Shown here in pieces: positions 1 to 8,050 of a stretch of 64,000 nt of DNA; the stretch's first letter is position 1; each line of letters opens with the position of its first letter. Position numbers and translations under genes: made by a program. The stretch is from Lacimicrobium alkaliphilum. GTDB lineage: Bacteria > Pseudomonadota > Gammaproteobacteria > Enterobacterales > Alteromonadaceae. The stretch covers positions 3,968,001 to 4,032,000 of the forward strand of contig NZ_CP013650.1 in assembly GCF_001466725.1 (NCBI RefSeq), in the 5' to 3' direction. Under the pieces are notes generated by a model. It saw only the letters and a program-made list of their open reading frames with translations. It was not told where the DNA came from and did no database searches.

Positions 1-992
1 ACAGAGGCCTGAGCCTGATTCACCAGGGCGACTGGTGCGATCCTATGAATATGGTGGGGTACCAGGGCAAGGGAGTTTCTGCCTGGCTGACCCTGGCCAG
101 CGCCTATGCGTTCAGATTATGGGCAGATATCTGCCTGGCCAGCGACCGCGCGGAACAGGCCCGTCATTGGCAGAATCAGGCAACTGAGCTGAATAAGGCA
201 GCCAATCAATGGTTCTGGGCTGATAACTGGTACGCCAGGGGCATCACGGATCAGGGCCGCTTGTTCGGCACAGCACAGGACAGAGAAGGACAGATTTATC
301 TGAATCCACAAAGCTGGGCGATGCTGTCCGGTGCCGCCGATTCATCCAGGCTGCAATCTGTGCAGGCGGCGATTGAAGAGAAGCTGATGACCCCCTTCGG
401 ACCGATGATGCTCGCGCCAGCCTATACCGCTATGGTGGAAGATGTAGGCCGTCTGACCCAGAAATTTCCGGGCACAGCGGAAAACGGCTCGGTGTATAAC
501 CATGCGGTGATGTTCTATATCCATGCCCTTTACCAACAGGGCCTCGCAGAGCAGGCCTTTGAATTACTGAAAAAAATGTTGCCTTCAGAAACAGACTGGC
601 AGCAACGGGGGCAATTTCCGGTTTTTATCCCCAATTATTATCGCGGTGCCTGGCATCAGTATCCACAGCGGGCTGGACGTTCAAGCCAACTATTCAATAC
701 CGGTACCGTCAGTTGGTATTACCGCTGCGTGACCGAAGGACTACTAGGCCTCAGAGGGTGCCGGCAGGGCCTGCGGGTCAACCCTCAACTGCCGGCACAC
801 TGGTCACAAGTCAGAGCCATACGCCATTTTCGCGGCGCCAGAATCAATGTAGAAATACAACGTCAGGCCACAGAGAAGCAGCAACTCTACCTGGACGGTG
901 TACACGTATCAGGAGATTGTATCTGCGGCCTGCAATCCGGCACTGAGTACCAGTTAAAGGTGATCCTGCCCGGAGCAACCGGCCATGACTGA
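1..992 (+). CDS. GH94 phosphorylase, probably cellobionic acid phosphorylase (3' part)
   Basis: The reading frame is open from base 3, so only the last ~329 residues are inside the window. Near the start of the visible part is the segment GDWCDPMNMVGYQGKG, which matches the GH94 region carrying the general-acid Asp. The Cys and PMNMVG version resembles cellobionic acid phosphorylases more than cellobiose phosphorylases, which read DWND. The family performs inverting phosphorolysis; the cellobionate enzyme yields glucose 1-phosphate and gluconate in the cytoplasm. The next gene overlaps by 8 bp and encodes a gluconokinase, which fits this product. The family call is firm. The substrate is inferred from the motif and the neighbour, and the N-terminal domain cannot be checked here. 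Confidence 0.75.
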   Translation, partial: RGLSLIHQGDWCDPMNMVGYQGKGVSAWLTLASAYAFRLWADICLASDRAEQARHWQNQATELNKAANQWFWADNWYARGITDQGRLFGTAQDREGQIYLNPQSWAMLSGAADSSRLQSVQAAIEEKLMTPFGPMMLAPAYTAMVEDVGRLTQKFPGTAENGSVYNHAVMFYIHALYQQGLAEQAFELLKKMLPSETDWQQRGQFPVFIPNYYRGAWHQYPQRAGRSSQLFNTGTVSWYYRCVTEGLLGLRGCRQGLRVNPQLPAHWSQVRAIRHFRGARINVEIQRQATEKQQLYLDGVHVSGDCICGLQSGTEYQLKVILPGATGHD

Positions 993-1500
993 TGTCCCAA
1001 AACTATTGGTGGTCATGGGTGTCAGTGGCAGCGGCAAGACAACCCTGGCGCGACAACTGGCTGACCAGCTGGATTTTGCCTTTATGGAGGCCGATGAGTT
1101 TCATTCCGACGAGGCCAGACAAAAAATGGCAAGAGCAGAGCCATTGGATGACGAGATGCGCGAGCCCTGGCTTAACAGCATGTGCCAGCATCTTACCCGC
1201 CATCAACAATCCACTGTGCTGGCTTATTCAGGGCTGCGCCGTCGCCATCGACAGCGATTCCGGGAGCTCGGTTATGACACCGGCTTTATCTGGCTGCATG
1301 GCCAGTTTGATGATATCAGGCGGCGCCTGGACAACAGGCAGGGGCATTATATGCCGGCCAGCCTGTTAACCAGTCAGTTCAGGGATTTGGAAATGCCAAA
1401 AGGAGAAACCGACATTCTGATGCTGGATATTCACTGCAATCCAAAACAGTTGCTGACCAGGGCAACTGCGGCCGTTAGTCTGCTCTACCGTTCCGCCTAG
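985..1500 (+). CDS. gntK: Gluconokinase (GntK family)
   Basis: This 171-residue protein is of normal length for the small GntK-type gluconokinases, which phosphorylate D-gluconate to 6-phosphogluconate using ATP. A P-loop, GVSGSGKTT, lies at residues 12-20. The C-terminal half has the conserved HYMPASLLTSQF..LE block typical of this family. The ATG overlaps the end of the upstream GH94 gene by 8 bp, implying translational coupling. The pairing suggests that gluconate released from cellobionate is phosphorylated at once and enters the pentose-phosphate or Entner-Doudoroff routes. Nothing in the sequence looks broken. Confidence 0.88.
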   Translation: MTDVPKLLVVMGVSGSGKTTLARQLADQLDFAFMEADEFHSDEARQKMARAEPLDDEMREPWLNSMCQHLTRHQQSTVLAYSGLRRRHRQRFRELGYDTGFIWLHGQFDDIRRRLDNRQGHYMPASLLTSQFRDLEMPKGETDILMLDIHCNPKQLLTRATAAVSLLYRSA

Positions 1501-1636
1501 CTAATGACTTCCAGACAGCACCACGGATGGCGCAAAGCGGAGCAACAGGGAAGCTGTTGTCGGCACCAGCCAGACTCAGACCCGATTAAAAAGCAGTTTT
1601 GCTAAATATAATGTTAAAAATATGAAAATAAATAAT

Positions 1637-1650
1637 TGAAAACGTTTTCA
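1637..1650. promoter_or_regulatory. LacI-family operator, perfect palindrome
   Basis: TGAAAACGTTTTCA is a perfect 14-bp palindrome with the central CG typical of LacI/GalR-family operators. It lies 70 bp before the symporter start, after the gluconokinase gene. A one-mismatch copy lies upstream of the lacI-type gene at 8015-8028, which makes that regulator the likely ligand. The region around it is AT-rich and probably holds the symporter promoter. Confidence 0.75.
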
Positions 1651-1720
1651 TGCTGCATTACCGTTTCCCCATCAGTGATCGCCGAAACCGGCACTGCTTT
1701 TCCGAGGCTGACAAGAATTG

Positions 1721-3574
1721 ATGAAAATTGCTGCTTTTGACATCGCCATTATCCTGCTCTACCTGAGTACCATCATCGGCATAGGTTTTTACCTTAAGCG
1801 CCGCGCATCAGAAAACATGCGCGCCTACTACCAGGGCGGACGTAAGTTGCCCTGGTATATGCTCGGTCTGTCCAATGCCTCTGGTATGTTTGATATCTCC
1901 GGTACCATGTGGCTGGTCACGCTGTGCTTTGTGTATGGCATGAAAAGCATCTGGATCCCGTGGCTGTGGCCAGTCTTCAACCAGGTGGTACTGATGGTGT
2001 ATCTGTCCATCTGGTTACGCCGCTCCAACGTGCTGACCGGCGCAGAATGGATCCGCACCCGCTTCGGTGACGGCACCGGCGGCAAGCTGTCACATATGAT
2101 AGTGGTGGTATTTGCGGTGATCAGCGTGCTGGGTTTTCTGGCCTATGGCTTCGTGGGTGTGGGTAAATTTATCGAGATCTTCGTGCCCTGGGAGGCGGTT
2201 TCTCCTTATCTGCCTTTTGAGCTTACGCCGGAATATGTGCCCCATTTTTACGGCATACTTTTTACCTCTATCGCCACCCTGTACGTGATGCTGGGCGGCA
2301 TGATGAGCATTGTCTGGGCCGATGTGCTGCAGTTTACCATCATGACCATCGCCGCCCTGGCCATTGGCATTATCGCCATGGTGCAGGTGTCTCCTGAGGC
2401 TTTGCAGGCGGCCACCCCCCAGGGCTGGGCCAATCCCTTTTTCGGCTGGCGCCTGGATCTGGACTGGAGCGGTATTATCGATGAGGTGAACGATAAGATT
2501 CTCTCCGATGGCTATTCACTGTTCAGCATTTTCGTGATGATGATGCTGTTCAAGGGCATTCTGGTGAGCGCCGCAGGTCCTGCGCCCAACTATGACATGC
2601 AGAAGATTCTGGCCACCAGGAGCCCCCGGGAAGGGGCGCTGATGAGTGGTTTCGTGTCGGTGGCCCTGATGCCCATCCGCTACTTTATGATTGCCGGATT
2701 TACGGTGCTGGCAGTTGTCTACTATGACCGCCTCGATCTGGTCAGCGGTGGCAATCTGGATTTTGAGAATATACTTCCCGGCGCCATTCTGGAATTTGCG
2801 CCCATCGGCATCATGGGCTTGCTGCTGGCGGGACTCATCGCCGCCTTTATGTCTACCTTTGCCTCCACCGTTAATGCTGCACCGGCCTATCTGGTTAACG
2901 ATATTTATCTGCGTTATATCAACCCGCAGGCCAGCAACAAGGTACTGATCCGCGCCAGCTATTTCTGTTCTGTGGCGGTGGTAGTGATCAGCACCGTAAT
3001 AGGTCTGTACGTGCAAAGCATCAACAGCGTGCTGCAATGGCTGGTCTCAGGGTTGTGGGGCGGCTATGTGGTCTCCAATGTGCTCAAGTGGTACTGGTGG
3101 CGGCTAAACGGGCTCGGGTATTTCTGGGGTATGCTGGCCGGCATCGTCTGCGCACTGCTGTTGCCGCCACTGTATCGTCTGCTGTTTCCACAGATGGCCT
3201 CAGATATCGTGCCCCTGTATGTATTTCCGCTGATGTTATTACTCTCCACTGTTGTCTGCATCGCTACCACTCTGCTGACCCCACCGGAGGACAAGGAACT
3301 GCTTAAGAATTTCTATCGCCAGGTCAACCCCTGGGGTTTCTGGGGGCCGGTTCGCCGACAGGTAGAGGCGGAAAATCCGGACTTTATTGCCAACGCCAAT
3401 TTTAAACGGGACATGTTCAACATACTCATCGGCGTGATTACCCAGACCGCTCTGGTGGCCCTGCCCATTCTGATTGTTATCCAGCAGTGGCAATCGGGCC
3501 TGACCTGTCTGCTGGTGCTGGTGATCAGCGCCCTGGTACTGAAAAAATCCTGGTACGACAGGCTTCCGGATTAG
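1721..3574 (+). CDS. Sodium:solute symporter (SSS family)
   Basis: The 617-residue protein is strongly hydrophobic over its length, with roughly 13-14 predicted membrane spans, as in the sodium/solute symporter family (SSF). The N-terminal span IAIILLYLSTIIGIGFYLKR is followed by YYQGGRKLPWYMLGLS, the usual SSF block after the first helix. A TTG lies one codon upstream of the ATG; ATG at 1721 is preferred. It sits between two GH94 phosphorylase genes and behind a LacI-type operator, so it probably imports cellobiose, cellobionate or a related glycoside with Na+. The substrate is inferred from context only. A hydrophilic loop near residues 520-560 precedes the last membrane segments. Confidence 0.88.
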   Translation: MKIAAFDIAIILLYLSTIIGIGFYLKRRASENMRAYYQGGRKLPWYMLGLSNASGMFDISGTMWLVTLCFVYGMKSIWIPWLWPVFNQVVLMVYLSIWLRRSNVLTGAEWIRTRFGDGTGGKLSHMIVVVFAVISVLGFLAYGFVGVGKFIEIFVPWEAVSPYLPFELTPEYVPHFYGILFTSIATLYVMLGGMMSIVWADVLQFTIMTIAALAIGIIAMVQVSPEALQAATPQGWANPFFGWRLDLDWSGIIDEVNDKILSDGYSLFSIFVMMMLFKGILVSAAGPAPNYDMQKILATRSPREGALMSGFVSVALMPIRYFMIAGFTVLAVVYYDRLDLVSGGNLDFENILPGAILEFAPIGIMGLLLAGLIAAFMSTFASTVNAAPAYLVNDIYLRYINPQASNKVLIRASYFCSVAVVVISTVIGLYVQSINSVLQWLVSGLWGGYVVSNVLKWYWWRLNGLGYFWGMLAGIVCALLLPPLYRLLFPQMASDIVPLYVFPLMLLLSTVVCIATTLLTPPEDKELLKNFYRQVNPWGFWGPVRRQVEAENPDFIANANFKRDMFNILIGVITQTALVALPILIVIQQWQSGLTCLLVLVISALVLKKSWYDRLPD

Positions 3575-3645
3575 GCCACTCAGGATGCGGGATGCCCCAC
3601 AAATCTGAATTCAATCACAGTGCAAACAAACAGAAGATATTCGCC

Positions 3646-6096
3646 ATGACAGAACAACGCTACGGGTATTTTGACGATGAGAAACATGAATATGTGATCA
3701 CCAGTCCTTTTACCCCCACCCCCTGGATTAATTATCTGGGCAATGACGGCTTCTATGGTCTGATTTCCAATACCGGAGGTGGCTACTGTTTTTACCGGGA
3801 TCCGAAATTCCGCCGCCTGCTGCGCTATAGATATAACAATGTGCCGGTGGATCAGGGGGGCCGTTACTTTTACCTCAAAACCGCCGACAGCATCTGGTCG
3901 GCCACCGCCAGACCCATGAACACGCCGCTGGATAAGTATGAGTGCCGGCATGGTCTTGGCTACAGCCGCTTTATTGCCGAGAAGGCACAGATCCGCAGTG
4001 AACTGACCTGTTTTGTTCCCCTCGGGCAGACCGCCGAGGTTTACCGCCTGCAACTGACCAATCAGGCCAGTCACAAGCAGGATATCAGCCTGTTTTCCTT
4101 GCTGGAGTGGTGCCTGTGGAACGCCGAAGACGATGGTGCCAATTTTCAGCGTAACCTCTCCACCGGTGAGGTGGAGGCAGAGGGCAGTGTGCTCTACCAC
4201 AAGACCGAGTACCGCGAGCGGCGTAATCACTACGCTTTCTATGCTGTCAATCGTCCGGTTAGCGGCTTCGATACGGATCGTGACAGCTTCCTCGGTCCTT
4301 ACCGGGGCTTTGACTATCCTCAGGCGGTGGAAAATGGCAAGGCCGGCAACAGCATGGCTCATGGCTGGTCACCTGTTGCCTCACATCATATTGAACTGAG
4401 TCTGGCAGCCGGAGAACAGCAAACGCTGATTTTCGTACTGGGTTATGTGGAATTACCCAAAGAGCAGAAGTGGCAGGCGCCAGGGGTGATCAACAAGGCG
4501 CCGGCCAAGGCCTTGCTGAGCCACTTTGACAATGCAGAGAAGTGCCAGGCCGAACTGGACAGGCTGCAACACTACTGGCACAGCCAGCTTGGCAGTTTTA
4601 CTATTCAGACCCCGGATAAGCGCTTCGATCGCTCCTTGAATATCTGGAACCAGTACCAGAATATGGTCACTTTTAACCTGTCACGCAGCGCCTCATTTTT
4701 CGAGTCTGGTATTGGCCGGGGCATGGGCTTCCGGGATTCCAATCAGGACACCATCGGCTTTGCCCATATGGTGCCGGACAAGGTGAAAGAGCGGATTCTG
4801 GATCTCTCTGCCACCCAGAAAAAAGACGGCTCGGCCTATCACCAGTACCAGCCACTGACCAAGAAAGGCAATGCCAATATCGGCGGAAACTTTAACGACG
4901 ACCCCATGTGGATGGTGCTCTCTACCGCCAACTATATTAAGGAAACCGGTGATTTCAGTATCCTCGATGTCAAAGTCAATTTTGATGATGAAGAGGGGGA
5001 TTTCGATCACTTCGAGCACCTGCGACGGGCCTTTGAGCATGTGGTTAACCACCTCGGCCCCCATGGCCTGCCGCTGATTGGCCGCGCCGACTGGAACGAC
5101 TGCCTGAACCTGAATTGTTTCTCTGAAGACCCCAACGAGTCCTATCAGACTACCCAGCGGGGCGATTCCGATGTAGCTGAATCGCTGATGATTGCCGGCC
5201 AGTTTGTGCTTTACGGCAAGGAATTTGTCACCCTGTGCCAGCTTACCGATCGCAACGAGCTGGCAGACTGGGCCCGTCAACAGATCGACACCATGATTCA
5301 GACCATCGACCGCCATGGCTGGGACGGCCAGTGGTTTCTGCGCGCCTATGATGCGCGGGGTAAAAAAGTCGGCAGTGATGAAAATGCCGAAGGTAAGATC
5401 TTTATCGAATCTCAGGGTTTCTGCGTGATGGCCGGCATCGGTATCGATGACGGCCGTGCACGCCAGGCACTGGATGCGGTGAACCGCCACCTGGTCTGTG
5501 AACATGGCATTATGCTACAACAACCTGCGTTCAGCGGTTATAACAAATACCTGGGCGAGATCAGTTCCTACCCGCCAGGCTACAAGGAAAATGCCGGCAT
5601 TTTTTGTCACAACAATCCCTGGATCATCATCGGTGAAACACTGCTGGGACGGGGCGATCTGGCCTATGACTATTTCAGCCGCATCAGCCCGGCGTTTTTG
5701 CAGGACAAGCAACAGCAGCACAGAACCGAACCCTATGTGTACAGCCAGATGATCGCCGGGCGCGATGCGGCCACACCCGGACAGGCCAAAAATTCCTGGC
5801 TGACCGGTACCGCGGCCTGGTGTTTTTACGCTGCCAGCCAGTATATTGCCGGTATCCGTCCTGACTATGCGGGGCTGCGCATCGATCCCTGTATCCCCGC
5901 CAACTGGCCTGCGTTCAGTGTGCAGCGCAAATTTCGTCAGGCCCGGTATGAGATTGAAGTGCGTAACCCGCACGGCCTGAGTAAAGGAAAAGTCGAACTG
6001 GAAGTGGACGGTAAGCCACTGGATGGCAATCTGATCCCCTATGCCCTGTATCAGGACAGTCACAGGGTCGTAGCTACCCTGCAGGTAGATGACTAA
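3646..6096 (+). CDS. Cellobiose phosphorylase (GH94)
   Basis: This 816-residue protein has the length and layout of cellobiose phosphorylase: an N-terminal beta-sandwich, a helical linker, an (alpha/alpha)6 barrel and a small C-terminal sheet domain. FRDSNQD lies near residue 362. GRADWNDCLN contains the expected general-acid Asp at about residue 482; the Cellvibrio gilvus enzyme has it at 490. The reaction is cellobiose + phosphate to glucose 1-phosphate + glucose in the cytoplasm. The frame is open upstream into the symporter gene, but ATG 3646 starts the recognisable MTEQRYGYFDDEKHEYVIT segment and is 71 bp after the symporter stop. It probably shares the symporter promoter. A perfect hairpin directly follows the stop. 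Confidence 0.9.
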   Translation: MTEQRYGYFDDEKHEYVITSPFTPTPWINYLGNDGFYGLISNTGGGYCFYRDPKFRRLLRYRYNNVPVDQGGRYFYLKTADSIWSATARPMNTPLDKYECRHGLGYSRFIAEKAQIRSELTCFVPLGQTAEVYRLQLTNQASHKQDISLFSLLEWCLWNAEDDGANFQRNLSTGEVEAEGSVLYHKTEYRERRNHYAFYAVNRPVSGFDTDRDSFLGPYRGFDYPQAVENGKAGNSMAHGWSPVASHHIELSLAAGEQQTLIFVLGYVELPKEQKWQAPGVINKAPAKALLSHFDNAEKCQAELDRLQHYWHSQLGSFTIQTPDKRFDRSLNIWNQYQNMVTFNLSRSASFFESGIGRGMGFRDSNQDTIGFAHMVPDKVKERILDLSATQKKDGSAYHQYQPLTKKGNANIGGNFNDDPMWMVLSTANYIKETGDFSILDVKVNFDDEEGDFDHFEHLRRAFEHVVNHLGPHGLPLIGRADWNDCLNLNCFSEDPNESYQTTQRGDSDVAESLMIAGQFVLYGKEFVTLCQLTDRNELADWARQQIDTMIQTIDRHGWDGQWFLRAYDARGKKVGSDENAEGKIFIESQGFCVMAGIGIDDGRARQALDAVNRHLVCEHGIMLQQPAFSGYNKYLGEISSYPPGYKENAGIFCHNNPWIIIGETLLGRGDLAYDYFSRISPAFLQDKQQQHRTEPYVYSQMIAGRDAATPGQAKNSWLTGTAAWCFYAASQYIAGIRPDYAGLRIDPCIPANWPAFSVQRKFRQARYEIEVRNPHGLSKGKVELEVDGKPLDGNLIPYALYQDSHRVVATLQVDD

Positions 6097-6115
6097 GCGA
6101 CGCTTTGAGCGTCGC
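6097..6115. terminator. Hairpin between convergent genes, weak terminator
   Basis: GCGACGC-TTTGA-GCGTCGC forms a perfect 7-bp stem immediately after the cellobiose phosphorylase stop codon and before the convergent CBM9-like gene. No T-run follows on either strand, so it is at best a weak terminator or an mRNA 3'-end stabiliser. Confidence 0.4.
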
Positions 6116-6128
6116 GAGCAGACCTATA

Positions 6129-6896
6129 TTATTTGGTATTATTAGCCGACGGTGCCAGGATCATGGTTTCAAAAACACTGGCATCGATCCAGCCCCGATT
6201 TCTGTCTCCTTCTACCGGCTCGATATCCACCGAGCCGACAAAGTGCTCACGCTCTGCACTGCCGTCATTATCACAGTAGGCAAGCATAAAACCGATACGT
6301 CTGCCGGCATCAAGTAGCAACGGCCGGTTGGGCTGATCATCCCGATAATCGTCAGGATAAAGACGTATGGCCACCTCCCAGATAATCACATGGGGAGCCT
6401 CGGCCGAGCGCTGCCAGCGACTTTGTAAATGCTCATTGTAGAGGCGCGGCTGGCGATTATCGCCCAGATCCACGGCCTGGTTATCCAGCGCAATATGGTA
6501 GGCAAAGGCACTGTGGTTGTACTGATGTCCACCACCGGAGGCATCGCTGTCGATAAAGATCTCCAGCGCATCATCATCCCAGTATTGCTTTAAGGGATCA
6601 GGATAAGCGTCATAGAGCACATCGTCGGTAATCTCCGCTTGCAGATACAGGTAGTCCTTGTCCCACAGCAGTTTAAAACGACCGGAAAAGTCCTCTGCCG
6701 ATGGCATACTGCCTGTAATCAGATAGGGCATGGGACGCCACTGCGCCTGCTGCCAGGCCGGGTCATCGCCGCGACCATCTATAACCGGAGCCTCAGCCGT
6801 ATGCAAAACAACAGACTCAGCCTCAGCCTCAGCCTCAGCCTCAGCCAACATTGGCATCAGCAACACTATAGTGATCAATACAGCGATTAATTTCAT
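6129..6896 (-). CDS. Secreted carbohydrate-binding family 9-like protein
   Basis: A 255-residue protein with a signal peptide (MKLIAVLITIVLLMPMLA), then an alternating Ala-Glu stretch, then a CBM9/DOMON-like beta-sandwich. Family hallmarks are the opening VIDGRGDDPAW, the strand LLWDKDYLYLQAEITD and the later DDALEIFIDSDASGG segment. Such domains bind sugar ends or act as small stand-alone periplasmic proteins; no catalytic domain is present. The gene starts 12 bp after lacI on the same strand, with a GAGGAT ribosome-binding site, so the two are probably co-transcribed. A periplasmic role in sugar capture for the neighbouring GH94/SSS system is inferred. The Ala-Glu stretch is coded by a pure hexanucleotide repeat. 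Confidence 0.75.
   Translation of the reverse strand: MKLIAVLITIVLLMPMLAEAEAEAEAESVVLHTAEAPVIDGRGDDPAWQQAQWRPMPYLITGSMPSAEDFSGRFKLLWDKDYLYLQAEITDDVLYDAYPDPLKQYWDDDALEIFIDSDASGGGHQYNHSAFAYHIALDNQAVDLGDNRQPRLYNEHLQSRWQRSAEAPHVIIWEVAIRLYPDDYRDDQPNRPLLLDAGRRIGFMLAYCDNDGSAEREHFVGSVDIEPVEGDRNRGWIDASVFETMILAPSANNTK
6816..6845. repeat. Five CTCAGC hexanucleotide tandem repeats
   Basis: CTCAGC is repeated five times without interruption inside the N-terminal coding region of the CBM9-like gene, where it encodes Ala-Glu dipeptides at the expected signal-peptidase site. Because the unit is 6 bp, changes in copy number would keep the frame and only lengthen or shorten the dipeptide run. Confidence 0.9.
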
Positions 6897-6908
6897 GGTA
6901 TTTTATCC

Positions 6909-7925
6909 TCAGGGTGCCGGACCGGTGCTCTGCCTGATCACCAGTTGAAAGGGCAATTCAACGTATTTGTTCTGTGGCTGCTGACCTTTTAACTGCTGCA
7001 GTAACAGTTGCATGGCGGCACGGCCGATATCCTCCAGCGGCTGATGAATAGTGGTCAGGGCCGGGCGCATCAGACCGGCATAGCGAATATCATCGAACCC
7101 CATCACCGACATATCCTCCGGAATGGAAAATCCATAATGATGTAATACATTCATCGCGCCGATGGCCATGTCATCATTAAAACAAAATACCGCCGTAGGT
7201 CTCTGTCGCAACTTCAGCAACTTTTCCATCGCGGCCATTCCCGAGTCAGTACTGTAGTCACCGGCAACCATCAGCTGTGGATCCACCTGCAAACCTACAT
7301 CTTCCATGGCCTGACGGAAGCCCTGCAGCCGCTCCTGGTTACTCGGCGCATCTTCTGCCCCCAACACCGCCGCAATACGGCGATGACCAAGACTGAGCAG
7401 ATACTGCACCGCCGCCTTAGCCCCCTCAGCGTTATTGATCATGACCTTGCACAGCCCATCCACCGGAATGCTTTCGTTACCATTCACCAATGGCGGAAGT
7501 TGCTTGAGCAGGGGCAGCTTAGGATCAATATCAAAGGGCAGACGGGAGGTAAATAACAGGATGCCATCGGCCTGGCCGGAGCTGATCATATCGGCGTAAT
7601 GGCGTTCCCGCTCTGCCAGGCCCTGGGTATCACCCAGCAATACCGAATAGCCGGATTTGTGCGCCTCACTTTCAATCGCGCGAATAATACCGGCATTAAC
7701 CTGGTTAGTAATATCCGGCATCACCACCACAATATTGCCACTTTCGCGGGTACGTAAACTGGAGCCAAAACGGTTGGGACGATATCCCGACTCCTTGACC
7801 GCTTTCATAACTTTCTTGCGGGTGTCTTTATTGACCAGCTCAGGATTACGCAGGGTACGCGAGACCGTCGCCGGTGAAACCCCAGACAGCGCAGCAATAT
7901 CCTTAATCCCCAGTTTGCTCACCAA
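6909..7925 (-). CDS. LacI-family transcriptional regulator
   Basis: A 338-residue regulator of standard LacI/GalR length. The N-terminal helix-turn-helix and hinge are clear: IKDIAALSGVSPATVSRTL at about residues 7-25, followed by NKDTRKKVMKAVKESGYRPN. The rest is a periplasmic-binding-protein-like effector domain. Start codons available are TTG 7925 and GTG 7922, both behind AAGG; TTG has the better spacing. A LacI-type near-palindrome lies ~90 bp upstream, and a perfect version lies before the symporter gene, so autoregulation plus control of the cellobiose genes is likely. The inducer is unknown; cellobiose or a related sugar would fit. Confidence 0.88.
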   Translation of the reverse strand: MVSKLGIKDIAALSGVSPATVSRTLRNPELVNKDTRKKVMKAVKESGYRPNRFGSSLRTRESGNIVVVMPDITNQVNAGIIRAIESEAHKSGYSVLLGDTQGLAERERHYADMISSGQADGILLFTSRLPFDIDPKLPLLKQLPPLVNGNESIPVDGLCKVMINNAEGAKAAVQYLLSLGHRRIAAVLGAEDAPSNQERLQGFRQAMEDVGLQVDPQLMVAGDYSTDSGMAAMEKLLKLRQRPTAVFCFNDDMAIGAMNVLHHYGFSIPEDMSVMGFDDIRYAGLMRPALTTIHQPLEDIGRAAMQLLLQQLKGQQPQNKYVELPFQLVIRQSTGPAP

Positions 7926-8014
7926 TATTTGCCTTGTTAGTTATTTTTACAGTAGCTGAACAAAACCGAGCATCGGTGTTGTTCAGCTACTAGTCTAACG
8001 GGCAATGCAGCGGA

Positions 8015-8028
8015 TGCAAACGTTTTCA
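8015..8028. promoter_or_regulatory. LacI-family operator upstream of lacI
   Basis: TGCAAACGTTTTCA differs from the perfect palindrome at 1637-1650 at one position only. It sits between the end of xylR and the start of the lacI-type gene, about 90 bp before the latter, where an autoregulatory operator would be expected. Confidence 0.65.
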
Positions 8029-8050
8029 TCTGCTGACCGGGCAATTCACC

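Noticed and set aside
2516..3037. A His-rich 173-residue antisense frame in the symporter gene
   Set aside because: The His/Gln richness comes from reverse-complementing membrane-span codons. The symporter frame is continuous and convincing.
3487..3645. N-terminal 53-codon extension of cellobiose phosphorylase overlapping the symporter gene
   Set aside because: The extension is just the alternative frame of the symporter's 3' end; homologous sequence starts at ATG 3646.
4693..5505. A 270-residue open frame antisense to cellobiose phosphorylase
   Set aside because: It lies fully inside a well-supported GH94 gene and shows no recognisable motif or ribosome-binding site.
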